Assembly: GCF_018449545.1 (NCBI RefSeq)
Contig: NZ_JAAVUR010000003.1
Location: 1-64,000 of the forward strand
Direction: 5' to 3'
DNA: 64,000 nucleotides
Source: Granulicella sp. dw_53
GTDB taxonomy: Bacteria; Acidobacteriota; Terriglobia; Terriglobales; Acidobacteriaceae
Below, piece after piece: positions 9,549 through 19,310 of the stretch. A program made the position numbers and the translations under genes. Under the pieces are notes generated by a model that had not been told where the DNA came from, did no database searches, and saw only the letters and a list, made by a program, of their open reading frames with translations. Positions within the stretch are counted from its first letter, which is position 1. Every line of letters begins with the position of its first letter.

Positions 9549-12305
9549 TTAGAAAGCAAACCGTACTCCGAGTTCCATGCGCCGGGCCGTCTCGGCGGCG
9601 ATGGACTGGCCGAGATTCGGAGAAGAGACAACAGTCCCCACCGCACTGGCGTTCGTGTGGTTCAGGACGTTGGCGGCGCGAACGTTGAATGTCAGAGATC
9701 TAACGTGATCTGTGTCCTTCGGATTGAGCTTGAAGACGCGGCTGACATTCGCGTAGGTGTGTAGCACGGTTGGCATGGAACCAAGATTACGGGGAACATT
9801 GCCGTTGACGGTATTCGTGCTGAGCAATCCGAAGGGCGTGTTGTAGACGCCAGCGCCTGGAGCAGATGCATAGGATGGACGATCGTTGTAGGTGCCGTCT
9901 CCATTTGCGTCTGTACCCGTCGTGATGTTGTAGGGGAGACCGGTGTGCATATAAAACTCTGCCGAGACTTCGATCTTGCCGGGAAGCTTTAACTCGGTCT
10001 CTGCTAGTGCCCCGCTCGATTGCCAATCGGGCCGAGACGACTCGCCCTGGTTGCTGTAACTGGACTGTGGTTGAGCCGATGCGTATCCGCCATTGGATTT
10101 GAAGTTCACACCCCAATAGCCGAGATTGAGGGTGAAGCGTTTGTAACCCTTCTGCTCGATCCCCGCCCAGAAGACGGTTCCCCGCGTATGCGCGGAGTTT
10201 TGATATTCGAGGATATTTTGATTCGGTCCGATCGGGCGGGGGGCCAGAAGGGCAGTTATTGGATCGGGAGCGGCACCGTTGCTACTGCTTACCTGCGGCG
10301 CGTTGATATTGATCGACCGGGAATCCGCCCAACCATCCGCCCAGGTGAACCAGACCGAGGGATGCCAATGGTGGGGGAGGTCGTGATCGACGCCGATCTG
10401 AAGCTGCGCCGATGGGGCCTGTTGAAAGGCACGTTGAAACTGCCACTTTGTGCCGACCTGGATTGAACCAGCAACTGGGGTTAGTGGATTCTCGAAGTTT
10501 GGGGAGTAGACCAGGGCTTGACTTTGACGGGATCCATTCAAGCGGTAGACCTGAGTTGGGTAGCTCAGGTTCGTCGGAGAGCTGAAGAGTCCGGCTCTCA
10601 GGTGGAGCACCCAGGTTGATTTTTTGTCGGGCGCCCACGAGACGCCAACCCGTGGGGTGAAGTTGGCGAAGCTGCTAGGAGCGGTCTGAAACGCATAGCG
10701 TAGCCCAGTGGCGACTGTGAGACGAGGAGCGAGTTTGATGATGTCCTCGGCGAAGAAGGCCAGACGCCATTGCGTGAAGGGGACCAGCGGCGTACCGCTG
10801 GTTTGTTGGTAGGTGGTGGGTGCGCCGCCGGCAAGATCAAATAGGGCTCGTCTGTACTGCTCGATCGCAGTGATCGTAGTCGTTTGGCCGGTCGGGTTGT
10901 TGCTTGCGTCCAGCGTTGGAGCACTACCGCCACCGAAGACATAAGCGCCGTTGAAGGTGTCGGGATCATAGTTGTGCACGAAGAAGCCCAAAGACTGTAC
11001 ACCCACTTTGAAGGAGTGATTGCCCCGCGTCAGCATCATGTCGTCGTCGATCTCGAGATCGCGCTCGCGGTCGTTCAGGTTCTGGCTCGTGGCACCACCG
11101 CCGAGAAAGTAGCCGGCGACCTGCAGAGAGGGTGCCGTGGAGAGCGGGGTCTGCTGTGTGCGCTTCCAGCTGTAGCCGATACGGGTCTCATGCAGGAAGT
11201 TTGAGTTCAGGGTCAACACATTTGACCAACGCAGATCGTACTCGCTTACCAGACTGGAGTAGCCTGCTTCAGCCAGTGTGAGTCCGCCGATGCCCTGGTT
11301 CCCCAGATTATTGACATTGGCTGAATAGGAGAGTGTCGTGACGTCCTTCGGCGATAACTGCCAGTCACCGCGGGACGATGCGATCCAGAGGCGCTGTGGA
11401 GCCGAGACTGTCTGTTGTATCGGAGTCTGATTCCCATTCGCGGCGAGTGAGATCGCATTGACGACGTTGAATTCATCAATATCCCGCTTCTCGAGGGCGA
11501 GTGAGAATCCGCTTTTCTTTCGCAGGATCGGGCCACTCAACTCGAAACCGTAGCGCCGCCTTCCTGCTGGGGTCGCGGTGACGGAGAATGGATTGGTTGC
11601 ATTGAAGCTACCGTCGCTGTCGGTAAGGAAGAGCGCTCCATGAAATGAGTCTGCTCCGGGTTTCGTAAGAATCTCGATGCGGCCACCCTGGGATGAAGGA
11701 CGTTCATACTCAGGTGCGAAGGAATCCGGATTGACGCGTACCGAGGCGATAGAGGACTTGGGAGGCAGTGCGCTTCCATTTTGAAAGCCATCGACTACGA
11801 CCGTAGCCGACGAAGAGGCTCCTCCGCCGCTCGATGCAAGCAATTGAAGCTGCAGCAGAAGATCATCCGGATCATCGGGAAGCTGGCGTATCTCCTCCTC
11901 GGAGAGTGTTCTTGTCCCGGCGCCATTATCGGCGTCTATTGCTGTTGGGTCCGCCGTCACTTGTACGCTCGTCTCCATCTGCGTGATTGCCAGTTGGAGG
12001 TCGATGTGGGCGACTCTTCCCACTGCGCCAGCGATGTTGGCGGTATTCGAGTTGAATCCTTCGGCTTGTACTGTGATCGTCCCTACGCCGACTGGAACGC
12101 ACGGCATCACAAAGTGACCCGCTTCGTCCGTCGTTGTACTTTCGCCATCGGCAGCCTGTACCTGGGCTCCGGGGATAGCAGCCCCACTAGGGTCGGTGAT
12201 AGCGCCTTCGATGCGAACGCCGGTTGAGCAGGGCTGCTGGGCAAATGCCTGGACCGAACTCCAAAGCATCGCCAGGACGATTGCCAGTTTATATCTCATA
12301 TCCAT
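9549..12305 (-). CDS. TonB-dependent receptor with carboxypeptidase-regulatory domain (receptor 2)
   Basis: 918 residues. A signal peptide (LAIVLAMLWSSVQAFAQQ) is followed by a regulatory-like beta domain (about 28-110), a plug (about 115-215; RTLSEEEIRQLPDDPDD, then IEILTKPGADSFHG) and a barrel ending MELGVRFAF. It is shorter than receptors 1, 3 and 4 and has a different plug start, closer to the smaller subclass of acidobacterial receptors. Met3 at 12299 is an equally plausible start: AAGGCG lies upstream of both. It lies 206 bp downstream of the LytTR regulator on the same strand, so it may be controlled by that two-component pair, possibly for import of beta-glucosides handled by the neighbouring GH3 enzyme. 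Confidence 0.88.
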   Translation of the reverse strand: MDMRYKLAIVLAMLWSSVQAFAQQPCSTGVRIEGAITDPSGAAIPGAQVQAADGESTTTDEAGHFVMPCVPVGVGTITVQAEGFNSNTANIAGAVGRVAHIDLQLAITQMETSVQVTADPTAIDADNGAGTRTLSEEEIRQLPDDPDDLLLQLQLLASSGGGASSSATVVVDGFQNGSALPPKSSIASVRVNPDSFAPEYERPSSQGGRIEILTKPGADSFHGALFLTDSDGSFNATNPFSVTATPAGRRRYGFELSGPILRKKSGFSLALEKRDIDEFNVVNAISLAANGNQTPIQQTVSAPQRLWIASSRGDWQLSPKDVTTLSYSANVNNLGNQGIGGLTLAEAGYSSLVSEYDLRWSNVLTLNSNFLHETRIGYSWKRTQQTPLSTAPSLQVAGYFLGGGATSQNLNDRERDLEIDDDMMLTRGNHSFKVGVQSLGFFVHNYDPDTFNGAYVFGGGSAPTLDASNNPTGQTTTITAIEQYRRALFDLAGGAPTTYQQTSGTPLVPFTQWRLAFFAEDIIKLAPRLTVATGLRYAFQTAPSSFANFTPRVGVSWAPDKKSTWVLHLRAGLFSSPTNLSYPTQVYRLNGSRQSQALVYSPNFENPLTPVAGSIQVGTKWQFQRAFQQAPSAQLQIGVDHDLPHHWHPSVWFTWADGWADSRSININAPQVSSSNGAAPDPITALLAPRPIGPNQNILEYQNSAHTRGTVFWAGIEQKGYKRFTLNLGYWGVNFKSNGGYASAQPQSSYSNQGESSRPDWQSSGALAETELKLPGKIEVSAEFYMHTGLPYNITTGTDANGDGTYNDRPSYASAPGAGVYNTPFGLLSTNTVNGNVPRNLGSMPTVLHTYANVSRVFKLNPKDTDHVRSLTFNVRAANVLNHTNASAVGTVVSSPNLGQSIAAETARRMELGVRFAF

Positions 12306-12511
12306 CGCCTTATGTGCCTCAGCACAAGGGTCGCCGATCCATTAGAAGCAATCGAGAGGTTTGCAGGGAAATACCAGAACGATGCAGGAGGACACGATTC
12401 CTCAGCAGCGAAGCCTATGATTGTTAGGTTTTGAGTTCACGCAGGACGATTACGAACACAAGGCAATTCCGAGTCAAAAAGGGTTAGTTGATGTTGTTAT
12501 CAGGGGGAGGG

Positions 12512-13285
12512 CTATTTCTGGCTCGTGGCAAGCAGATTCTGCCATCCGACTTTGCTCATCTTCAAGCGATGTCCGTTTGACAGGACGACCCAGCCTTCGT
12601 TGCGTCCCTCGCGGAGAATTTCGCGCACATGGTTGATGTTCACGATCGCCGAACGGTGGACACGCACGAATTTGCCGGGGTCGAGAGTCTCCGCAAGCTG
12701 CTTGATGGTTTCGCGAAACATAAAATTCTTTGGTCCAACGTGCAGGCAGGAATAGTAGTCCGCTGCTTCGATCCATTCGATATCTTCAACCCCAACAAAT
12801 GAGTCCCTCGTTCCATTGTGCACAACAAGCCGCCTCGGATATTCTTTACGCTCCGTGGCTCCGTTGTTCAAGACAGCCAATACAGATTTGAGTTGTTCCT
12901 GGTTGACCAGTGCAGTTCGTGAGGCGATTCGCTCTGTCACGCGCAGCAGGGCAGCCCGTAGCCGTTCGGGCTCTACTGGTTTGGTCAGGTAATCCAATGC
13001 ATGAACCTCGAATGCCTTGACCGCATAGTGGTTGTGCGCCGTCACAAATACTGTGATGGGCATGTTCACCGATCCGACTTGCTCGATGATCTCGAACCCA
13101 TCCCTCCCCGGCATCTGGATGTCGAGAAAGAGTACGTCGTAGCGCCTTTCTTTGAGTGCAGCCACTACTTCCCTGCCGTTCCGGCACTCGCCACAGATCT
13201 CGATCTCCTCATAGGAGGATAAAAGAAACCGCAGCCGCTCACGCGCGAGTGGTTCGTCATCGGCAATCAGGACTTTCAGCTTCAT
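12512..13285 (-). CDS. LytTR-family response regulator
   Basis: 257 residues. The N-terminal receiver has the acid pair DDE (residues 9-11), phospho-acceptor Asp55 in VLFLDIQMPG and the conserved Lys in DYLTKPVEP. The C-terminal LytTR DNA-binding domain spans about 155-250 (IEAADYYSCLHV, FVRVHRSAIVNINHV). Members bind direct repeats upstream of target promoters. The start codon lies immediately next to the kinase stop with no spacer, a typical kinase-regulator pair. Likely targets are the downstream receptor 2 gene and perhaps the divergent beta-glucosidase, but no clear pair of LytTR repeats was found by eye. Confidence 0.95.
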   Translation of the reverse strand: MKLKVLIADDEPLARERLRFLLSSYEEIEICGECRNGREVVAALKERRYDVLFLDIQMPGRDGFEIIEQVGSVNMPITVFVTAHNHYAVKAFEVHALDYLTKPVEPERLRAALLRVTERIASRTALVNQEQLKSVLAVLNNGATERKEYPRRLVVHNGTRDSFVGVEDIEWIEAADYYSCLHVGPKNFMFRETIKQLAETLDPGKFVRVHRSAIVNINHVREILREGRNEGWVVLSNGHRLKMSKVGWQNLLATSQK

Positions 13286-14419
13286 TTAGCCGCGCTCATA
13301 GGGGATGATGATCGCAACCTCGAAGCCGCCCGCTTCCATAGGGCGTGCCATCATGTCGTAAGCCCCAGGATAGAAATGTGCGAGCCGATCCTTGGTGTTA
13401 CTCAATCCGATGCCATGGCCCGGTTTGGCATGGCCATTTTGACCCGGGCCGCTGTCACGTATATGCAAATGAAGGAAGTCCCCCTTTCGGCGAGCGGAGG
13501 CCTCAACCCTGCCTTCGTTCTCGCAATGTGCAATACCATGTCGAATCGCGTTCTCCACAATGGGCTGTAACAAGAAGCAAGGAACGAGCCCATCGAGTGC
13601 ACCAGGCTCCACCTTGACTTCAATTCGCAGACGATCGGCAAATCGAATCTGTTCGATGGCAAGATAGTTTTCCACGATCTCCAACTCCTGCGATAGAGGG
13701 ACCTTTTCGGGCGTCGTCCTCTTAAGTGTACTTTTAAGAATAGCGTTCAGATGCGTGAGCATCTCTGACGCTTCTTTTTGCCGGCCAAGTTCCACCAGAG
13801 TGGTGATCGCATTTAACGTGTTGAAGAGAAAATGTGGCTCCAACTGCATCTGCAGAGCCCGCAGGTGAGCCACAGAGAGCTGTCTCTCCAGTTCAAGCGC
13901 CCTCATCGCATCGCGTTGCGCTCGAATCTGAAATTGAACGATCCCCGTGATGCCAAAGACAAATCCGTAGATAAGCAGTTCCATGCCGAAGCGATTGATG
14001 TTGAGAAGACTCGTCCATATGGAAAGGGCGCTCTCATGCCTCTCCCAACCGGCTACGGTAAATCCTAAGCTTCCCAAAAGCAGAAGATGGACGACTCCCA
14101 GACCACACGCGAGGAGGAGATTAAATCCGATTGGTTTCGGCGAGAAACCCAGCGCGGTTGGCGTTCGCTGTCCAAGCTTCCAAATAACATTGGCGATACA
14201 GCCCCACCATCCCCAAAGTACGGCCCCATACATTAGAGAAGGAAGATGAGTGACAGAGTGGCATTCACTTGCAGTTGCGAGAGCGAGTGCCGTCGAAATC
14301 AAGGATATGACCACAGTGCCGTTGAGATGAATCTCCGGGCGTGAAGGCCGGGGATCTACAGATTCACGCTGAGACGGCGTCGAGACCGGATACGGGGATG
14401 TAGCTACGAGTGAGTTCAC
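13286..14419 (-). CDS. LytS/YehU-type sensor histidine kinase
   Basis: 377 residues. The start is GTG at 14419, supported by a near-perfect AGGAGGT 8 bases upstream. About four membrane helices lie between residues 34 and 165, with no recognisable extracellular sensor domain. The His_kinase domain follows with the phospho-acceptor His196 in LEPHFLFN, then the ATP-binding N box (VENAIRHG) and G box (GIGLSNTKDRL). This family autophosphorylates and passes phosphate to LytTR regulators, here the adjacent one. The signal is unknown; short-loop membrane sensors of this type often monitor envelope state or small metabolites. Confidence 0.93.
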   Translation of the reverse strand: MNSLVATSPYPVSTPSQRESVDPRPSRPEIHLNGTVVISLISTALALATASECHSVTHLPSLMYGAVLWGWWGCIANVIWKLGQRTPTALGFSPKPIGFNLLLACGLGVVHLLLLGSLGFTVAGWERHESALSIWTSLLNINRFGMELLIYGFVFGITGIVQFQIRAQRDAMRALELERQLSVAHLRALQMQLEPHFLFNTLNAITTLVELGRQKEASEMLTHLNAILKSTLKRTTPEKVPLSQELEIVENYLAIEQIRFADRLRIEVKVEPGALDGLVPCFLLQPIVENAIRHGIAHCENEGRVEASARRKGDFLHLHIRDSGPGQNGHAKPGHGIGLSNTKDRLAHFYPGAYDMMARPMEAGGFEVAIIIPYERG

Positions 14420-14893
14420 TGCAAAGTACCTCCTGTACTTCCATTTATTGGAAATTTGTTGCCCCGATTACGCAGGATTCCCGTTTTCTCGTCAGTTCAA
14501 ATCATAGCGTTTTCAGGTTTATGCTCAGATCATTCATTTGCTCCTGACTGAAATAATTGAAGCCGGAGCATAGACCCCACAGCAACCGCTTGCTGTCTTC
14601 CCTTTTATCTCTTACTGACTGAGCCATCTCGAGACCTCAACTCAAGACTGATGCCTACCATGGACAATCTCCACTTGTTTGCAGTCAAACACGTCACAGC
14701 CGCAGTGAAAGCCTGAATCTCTACAGGGAATGAAGTGGCTCTTCTTAGGGACGAAGTCTGTTGGGAAATTTCGGCGTTCCGTACGCCAGAAGGATCGCCC
14801 CGAAATCAATGGAATTCCCATCACTCGCTCCATGGACGATCGATTGTTTACAATTCTCCTTTTCACCAGCCTTTTCCAGGAGCCTCTCCGACG
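14420..14893. other. Divergent promoter region between kinase and beta-glucosidase
   Basis: 474 bp with no convincing gene. The only visible signals are the strong ribosome site of the kinase (AGGAGGT, minus strand, about 14428-14434) and AGGAG at 14878-14882 for the glucosidase. Promoters for both genes must lie here, but no clear -35/-10 box or operator was identified. Confidence 0.5.
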
Positions 14894-17170
14894 ATGTCCC
14901 ATTTTCTGCGCCGAACGACTTTGACTATGGCATTCACGATTGCAATTTGCTCCCCCTTTGCGAGCTATGCGCAGAATCGACCTTCCGATGCAGAGGTTCG
15001 TGCTTTTGCGGATAAGTTGCTCAATCGCATGACTTTGGAAGAGAAGATCGAACAGATGGAGCAGGCCGCGGGCCAATATGTCACGCCCGAGAGGGCGAAC
15101 GAACTGGCAAAGAAGGGGGTAGGGAGCTTCCTTTTTTTCACCGACCCCGTACGCATCAACGAGTTGCAGAAGATCGCCGTAACTCAGTCCCGCCTACACA
15201 TCCCGCTGCTCTTCGGTTATGACGTAATTCATGGCTTCCGTACCATCTTCCCTGTCCCGCTCGCCATGGCCTCCTCCTGGGACCCTGGGGCAGTTGCTAA
15301 AGCACAAAGCATGGCTGCTCTGGAGGCCCGCGCCGCCGGCATCCAATGGGCTTTCACTCCCATGGTCGACATCGCCCGTGATCCGCGATGGGGACGCATC
15401 ATGGAAGGGGCCGGAGAAGACCCCTACCTCGGCGAACAGATGGCAGCCGCTCAGGTTCACGGCCTCCAGGGGGACTACATCGGCAGCCCAGACCACATCC
15501 TGGCATGTGTCAAACATTTCGCCGGTTATGGTGCGGCCATCGGAGGCAGGGACTATGACAGCTCCGATATCTCCGATGAGTTGCTTCACAACGTCTATCT
15601 CCGTCCTTACCATTCCGCTGTCAAGGCTGGCGTTGCAACCGTTATGTCCGCCTATATGGATCTCAATGGTGTCCCCGCCAGCGCCAACCCCTGGCTCCTC
15701 CAGGACGTTCTTCGCAAGGACTGGGGCTTCAAGGGCTTCGTCGTCAGTGACTGGGAGACCTCCAAGAGCCTCCAGACCCACGGTTTTGCCGCCAGCCTTC
15801 AGGATGCCGCCATCCGCTCTGTCAACGCAGGCGTCAACATGGAGATGACCAGCAACCTCTACCGGGATTACCTCCCTGCTGCTACTCAGGCTGGCACCGT
15901 CACCTCCGCCACCCTCGATGACCTCGTTCGTCCCATCCTCGAGATGAAATATCGCCTGGGTCTCTTCACCAATCCATACATCGACGTAGCGCGTGCCCAA
16001 CAGATTACCCTCTCTACCCAAGAGCGTGAAGCCAGCCGTCAGACCGCCGAGAAGACTGCGGTTCTACTGCGTAACCAAGCCAATATTCTCCCGCTCCGGA
16101 AGGACATCCGCTCACTCGCCATCATCGGCCCGCTGGCCGACAGTCAGGTCGACACGCTTGGCTCCTGGTCGATTCACGCCGAGCGCCAGGACACCATCAC
16201 CATCGCCCAAGGCCTTCGCGAGAAGCTGCCAAATACAAAGATCACGGTAACCAAGGGCGTCGAGATCGAACGCCCCGCCCCGGCCTCTATCTTTGACGCA
16301 CAGGTCCCACCCACGAAGGCCGTGATGACCACTGACGAGGAGCGTAAGACAGAGTTCGACCACGCTCTTGAAGCCGCAAGGACAGCTGAAGCAACTGTAC
16401 TCGTCTTGGGCGAACTTCAGAACATGAGCGGCGAACGGGCCTCTCGCGCCACGCTCACCCTTCCCGGCAGACAGGAAGAGCTCCTCGAAGCAGTGACCGC
16501 GCTAGGCAAACCGGTCGTGCTTGTCCTCATGACCGGACGCCCACTCGACATCACATGGGCTGCGTCGCATGTACCCGCCATCCTTAACGTTTGGTATCCC
16601 GGGACCGAAGGTGGGCACGCAGTAGCGAACCTGCTTACCGGGGACGCCAACCCGAGCGGTCATCTACCTCTGACCTGGCCCCGCGAGGTCGGCCAGATTC
16701 CCCTCTTCTACAACACCAACCTTACTCAGATTCCTGACGATACCGCTCATCGCTATTGGGATACTTCGAGCTTGCCCCTCTACCCATTCGGTTTCGGTCT
16801 AAGCTATGCGGGTTTCGAAATCAGCGATCTCGCCCTGGCAAGCGCGAAGGTCAAGAGCAATAGCGTGATTCAAGCCTCGGTCAAGATAAAAAACACCTCT
16901 GCCGTAACTGGCGAGGAGGTCGTCCAACTCTATACCCACCAGAGGGCCGGTAGCGCATCGCGTCCGGTCCGCGAACTCAAGGGATTTCAGAAGTTGGCGT
17001 TAGCACCTGGAGAGACTAGAACAATCCAGTTCTCTATCCCCGCCGACGAGCTTGCCTTCTGGAGCCCTTTGCTCCGGAAGACCGTGCTTGAACCCGGAGC
17101 CTTTGATCTGTGGGTAGGAAATGACTCCTCCGCCAAACTTCACACCTCGTTCGAGGTAATCTCTCACTAA
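14894..17170 (+). CDS. bglX: Glycoside hydrolase family 3 beta-glucosidase (BglX-like)
   Basis: 758 residues, matching the usual length of periplasmic BglX. The start ATG at 14894 has AGGAG 11 bases upstream and begins a signal peptide (TLTMAFTIAICSPFASYAQ). The GH3 barrel runs to about residue 360 with RDPRWGR, KHFAGYG and catalytic nucleophile Asp286 in FVVSDWE. The alpha/beta sandwich domain follows (LAIIGPLADS, AEATVLVLGE), and a fibronectin-III-like domain ends the protein (GEEVVQLYTHQRAGSASRPVRELKGF). It cleaves terminal beta-glucose from oligosaccharides in the periplasm. It is divergent from the LytS-LytTR-receptor operon, which suggests a sugar-scavenging locus. The gene is strongly C-rich at third positions. 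Confidence 0.95.
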   Translation: MSHFLRRTTLTMAFTIAICSPFASYAQNRPSDAEVRAFADKLLNRMTLEEKIEQMEQAAGQYVTPERANELAKKGVGSFLFFTDPVRINELQKIAVTQSRLHIPLLFGYDVIHGFRTIFPVPLAMASSWDPGAVAKAQSMAALEARAAGIQWAFTPMVDIARDPRWGRIMEGAGEDPYLGEQMAAAQVHGLQGDYIGSPDHILACVKHFAGYGAAIGGRDYDSSDISDELLHNVYLRPYHSAVKAGVATVMSAYMDLNGVPASANPWLLQDVLRKDWGFKGFVVSDWETSKSLQTHGFAASLQDAAIRSVNAGVNMEMTSNLYRDYLPAATQAGTVTSATLDDLVRPILEMKYRLGLFTNPYIDVARAQQITLSTQEREASRQTAEKTAVLLRNQANILPLRKDIRSLAIIGPLADSQVDTLGSWSIHAERQDTITIAQGLREKLPNTKITVTKGVEIERPAPASIFDAQVPPTKAVMTTDEERKTEFDHALEAARTAEATVLVLGELQNMSGERASRATLTLPGRQEELLEAVTALGKPVVLVLMTGRPLDITWAASHVPAILNVWYPGTEGGHAVANLLTGDANPSGHLPLTWPREVGQIPLFYNTNLTQIPDDTAHRYWDTSSLPLYPFGFGLSYAGFEISDLALASAKVKSNSVIQASVKIKNTSAVTGEEVVQLYTHQRAGSASRPVRELKGFQKLALAPGETRTIQFSIPADELAFWSPLLRKTVLEPGAFDLWVGNDSSAKLHTSFEVISH

Positions 17171-17448
17171 ACGCGCCTGCAGCAGCCCCAGACTGGAGAG
17201 AGATGCCCGAAGCCACCACGCGCACGGAGTGCCTTCGACGTGTTGCATGTGTGTATTCGAGTTGATGCGTCCACTCGATAATGGGATCGGAGCCGACTAG
17301 CCGATGGATAGACAAAGTGCTATTTGTGCAAATAGAGAGACGCTTAGAACCTGCTCCCTGGGCACCCTGTTCGGGTACAAACCAAGTAAAACCGTTTATT
17401 CTAGGACGTACAACTCTATGCTTGCTACGACAGGGGTTAAAGTTCAGG

Positions 17449-17742
17449 CTAATCGCACGGCAGATGAACGGCCTCGCCAGATTCCATTTGCTCGGATTCT
17501 GTGTGCTTCAAGCGATAGGCCGTCATGTAAGTCAGAACTCTCTCTCGCAGATCTGGAGGAGTCTCAATACGTGGCTTCGCCCTTCTCACCGCCGCGGTGA
17601 ATGCTTTCACATCCTCTAACTGCTGCTGACAGATAGCACAGTCTTTCAAATGGGTGTTGAGATCGTCTCGTTCTTTACTTGTCAACTCCTTGTCAATCAA
17701 GAGTTGAATCATGATGTTGTAATTGTGGTGACTTTTCGGCAT
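17449..17742 (-). CDS. Small zinc-finger anti-sigma-like protein
   Basis: 97 residues from the ATG at 17742, chosen because GGGGAGG lies about 5 bases upstream; the longer open frame to 18012 has no family signal upstream of this point. An anti-sigma zinc-finger motif, His31-x3-Cys35-x2-Cys38 (THLKDCAIC), sits in a helical ELTSKERDDLNTHLKDC segment. In this family the motif binds an ECF sigma factor and holds it inactive, or senses thiol oxidation. There is no membrane segment, so it would be cytosolic (RsrA/ChrR-like in size). No sigma factor gene is adjacent, which is unusual. Confidence 0.72.
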   Translation of the reverse strand: MPKSHHNYNIMIQLLIDKELTSKERDDLNTHLKDCAICQQQLEDVKAFTAAVRRAKPRIETPPDLRERVLTYMTAYRLKHTESEQMESGEAVHLPCD

Positions 17743-18362
17743 GAATCCTCCCCTGAAGACTCCAGATTGTCTCCATCGGCGTACGCAGCATGCGACGCTT
17801 TGTGCCCACCATGAAGATCGCCGTGCTGACATGCACGCGTCTGCTAGGTGGGTTCGATGGGCGAATGGTTGAGGAAGGCATGTAGATCGTCCACGCGCCA
17901 CTGACTCGGTCCGAGGTGCTGAGCGCAACTTCAGTCCTTGCTTTTTGATGGAGCATGCTCCCGGTGCATGCGATTTCGCAAGCCGGATGCGTTTTTTCAC
18001 ATGGTCGAACATCCACTAAAGAAGCCTCCGCAGTACGTCAAAGGATGAGGATAGATCTCTTGTCAAGGAAAGGTTTACAGAAAAATCATTTTTTTTCGAA
18101 ATTGTCGTATCCGAACTCGCCCGTGGACCAATCTGTCCGAAATGCAAATTCATTACCTAGCCAACAGTGTAAGAAGCAGTAGACGCGCGCAGCACAAGAC
18201 TAAGAACTGCTTGAGAAGAGGGCACTCAAGTAATGCTGGCCGCAGACGAATCTATTGCCTCGTGGTTCAGCCGGACGGGAGCTAAGATGATTGGCTAGCG
18301 CACAGATCTCAAAATTCAATAGGAGTCCGCGATCTTCCGGCCGAGTTTAAATTTAAGCTCGG
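17743..18362. other. Gene-free region upstream of the anti-sigma gene
   Basis: 620 bp. Open frames of up to about 100 codons exist on the minus strand, but their translations are Arg/Ser/His-rich with no motif, as expected from chance. No sigma factor signature was seen. It may hold the remains of a lost partner gene, but nothing in the sequence proves this. Confidence 0.45.
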
Positions 18363-19310
18363 TTACGTCAATCGCAAGGAAGTCCTGGCAAATTCCCGAT
18401 CTGCGCCACGGTCGCTGGATTTGAATCGCCGATATTCCCCCGGAGATACTCCAGTTTGCGCCCGGAACACTTGCGTCATGTGGGATTGGCTGGAGAAACC
18501 ACAAGTCATCGCAATATCGATCAGACTTTTGTCCTTCTTTTCGAGGAGACTCTTTACTCGCGCAATGCGACGTTTAACCAGATATTGATGTGGAGTGAGA
18601 TTTGTGGCAGCACGAAACATGCTGATAAAGTGTCCTCGACTGTACCCTGTCTCTTCTGCAAGTGATTGCAGAGTGAGATTCGAGGACAGACCCTCTTCAA
18701 TTCGCTCCATAACTCTCTTCAACGCGGGGCGAGGGAGCGCCGTAGTCAAGGCGCTATTTGGCGAGACTGGAGACCGCAGATTCAGGGTAAGATAGCGGAC
18801 CGCGATTGTGTGAGCAAGGGATTCCACGTAGAGCGAGCTTGAGGGCGTACCCAGCTCGAACTCCTCTCTCAGGAGAGCCATAAGTCTCCGAATGGCAGAG
18901 TCTTGAAACCCGGTTCTTAGATAGAGTTCTGGGATTGGTCGATCTAGTTCCTGGCCGACATTCGCCATAAAGTTGTTGTCGAATCCCAGCAACATGAATT
19001 CCAGGTTGTCAGGAGATCGCCACGTTGGAAAGTGACCAATTGGAGTTACCGTAAGCGATCCCGACGGTTTGGTAAAAGGAACAACACGGCCCCCGTCACC
19101 GGCGTATTCACCTTTGTTGAGTTTTGTGCTCACCCACAGGACATGACAACCCAAAATAAAATGCTCCCGTTCTCCGGGCGGCACGCGATGCCGCTCGAGA
19201 AGGAACTTGCCCCATGAAAGTGAATTGCTCGAAGAAACGACCGAGGACTCCGGACCTGTCAAGGCTTTAAGCGAAGCGGGTATGTCACAGGAAGTAGAAG
19301 TAATAGCCAT
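18363..19310 (-). CDS. AraC-family transcriptional regulator
   Basis: 315 residues. The C-terminal 100 residues hold the two helix-turn-helix motifs of AraC proteins (LTLQSLAEETGYSRGHFISMFRAATNLTPHQYLVKRRI and then IDIAMTCGFSS, shown here in pieces below 20 residues: SLAEETGYSRGHFISMF, DIAMTCGFSSQSHMTQVF). The N-terminal 190 residues are a cupin-like sensing region without a recognisable ligand signature, of the type typical for short AraC regulators found as singletons. Start ATG at 19310; no strong ribosome site. It has no adjacent target operon on its strand, so the regulon is unknown. Confidence 0.9.
   Translation of the reverse strand: MAITSTSCDIPASLKALTGPESSVVSSSNSLSWGKFLLERHRVPPGEREHFILGCHVLWVSTKLNKGEYAGDGGRVVPFTKPSGSLTVTPIGHFPTWRSPDNLEFMLLGFDNNFMANVGQELDRPIPELYLRTGFQDSAIRRLMALLREEFELGTPSSSLYVESLAHTIAVRYLTLNLRSPVSPNSALTTALPRPALKRVMERIEEGLSSNLTLQSLAEETGYSRGHFISMFRAATNLTPHQYLVKRRIARVKSLLEKKDKSLIDIAMTCGFSSQSHMTQVFRAQTGVSPGEYRRFKSSDRGADREFARTSLRLT

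Noticed and set aside
15194-16021. Long open frame on the minus strand (275 codons) inside the GH3 gene
   Set aside because: It is antisense to a gene with clear family motifs and strong third-position C bias, which leaves long antisense frames open by chance.
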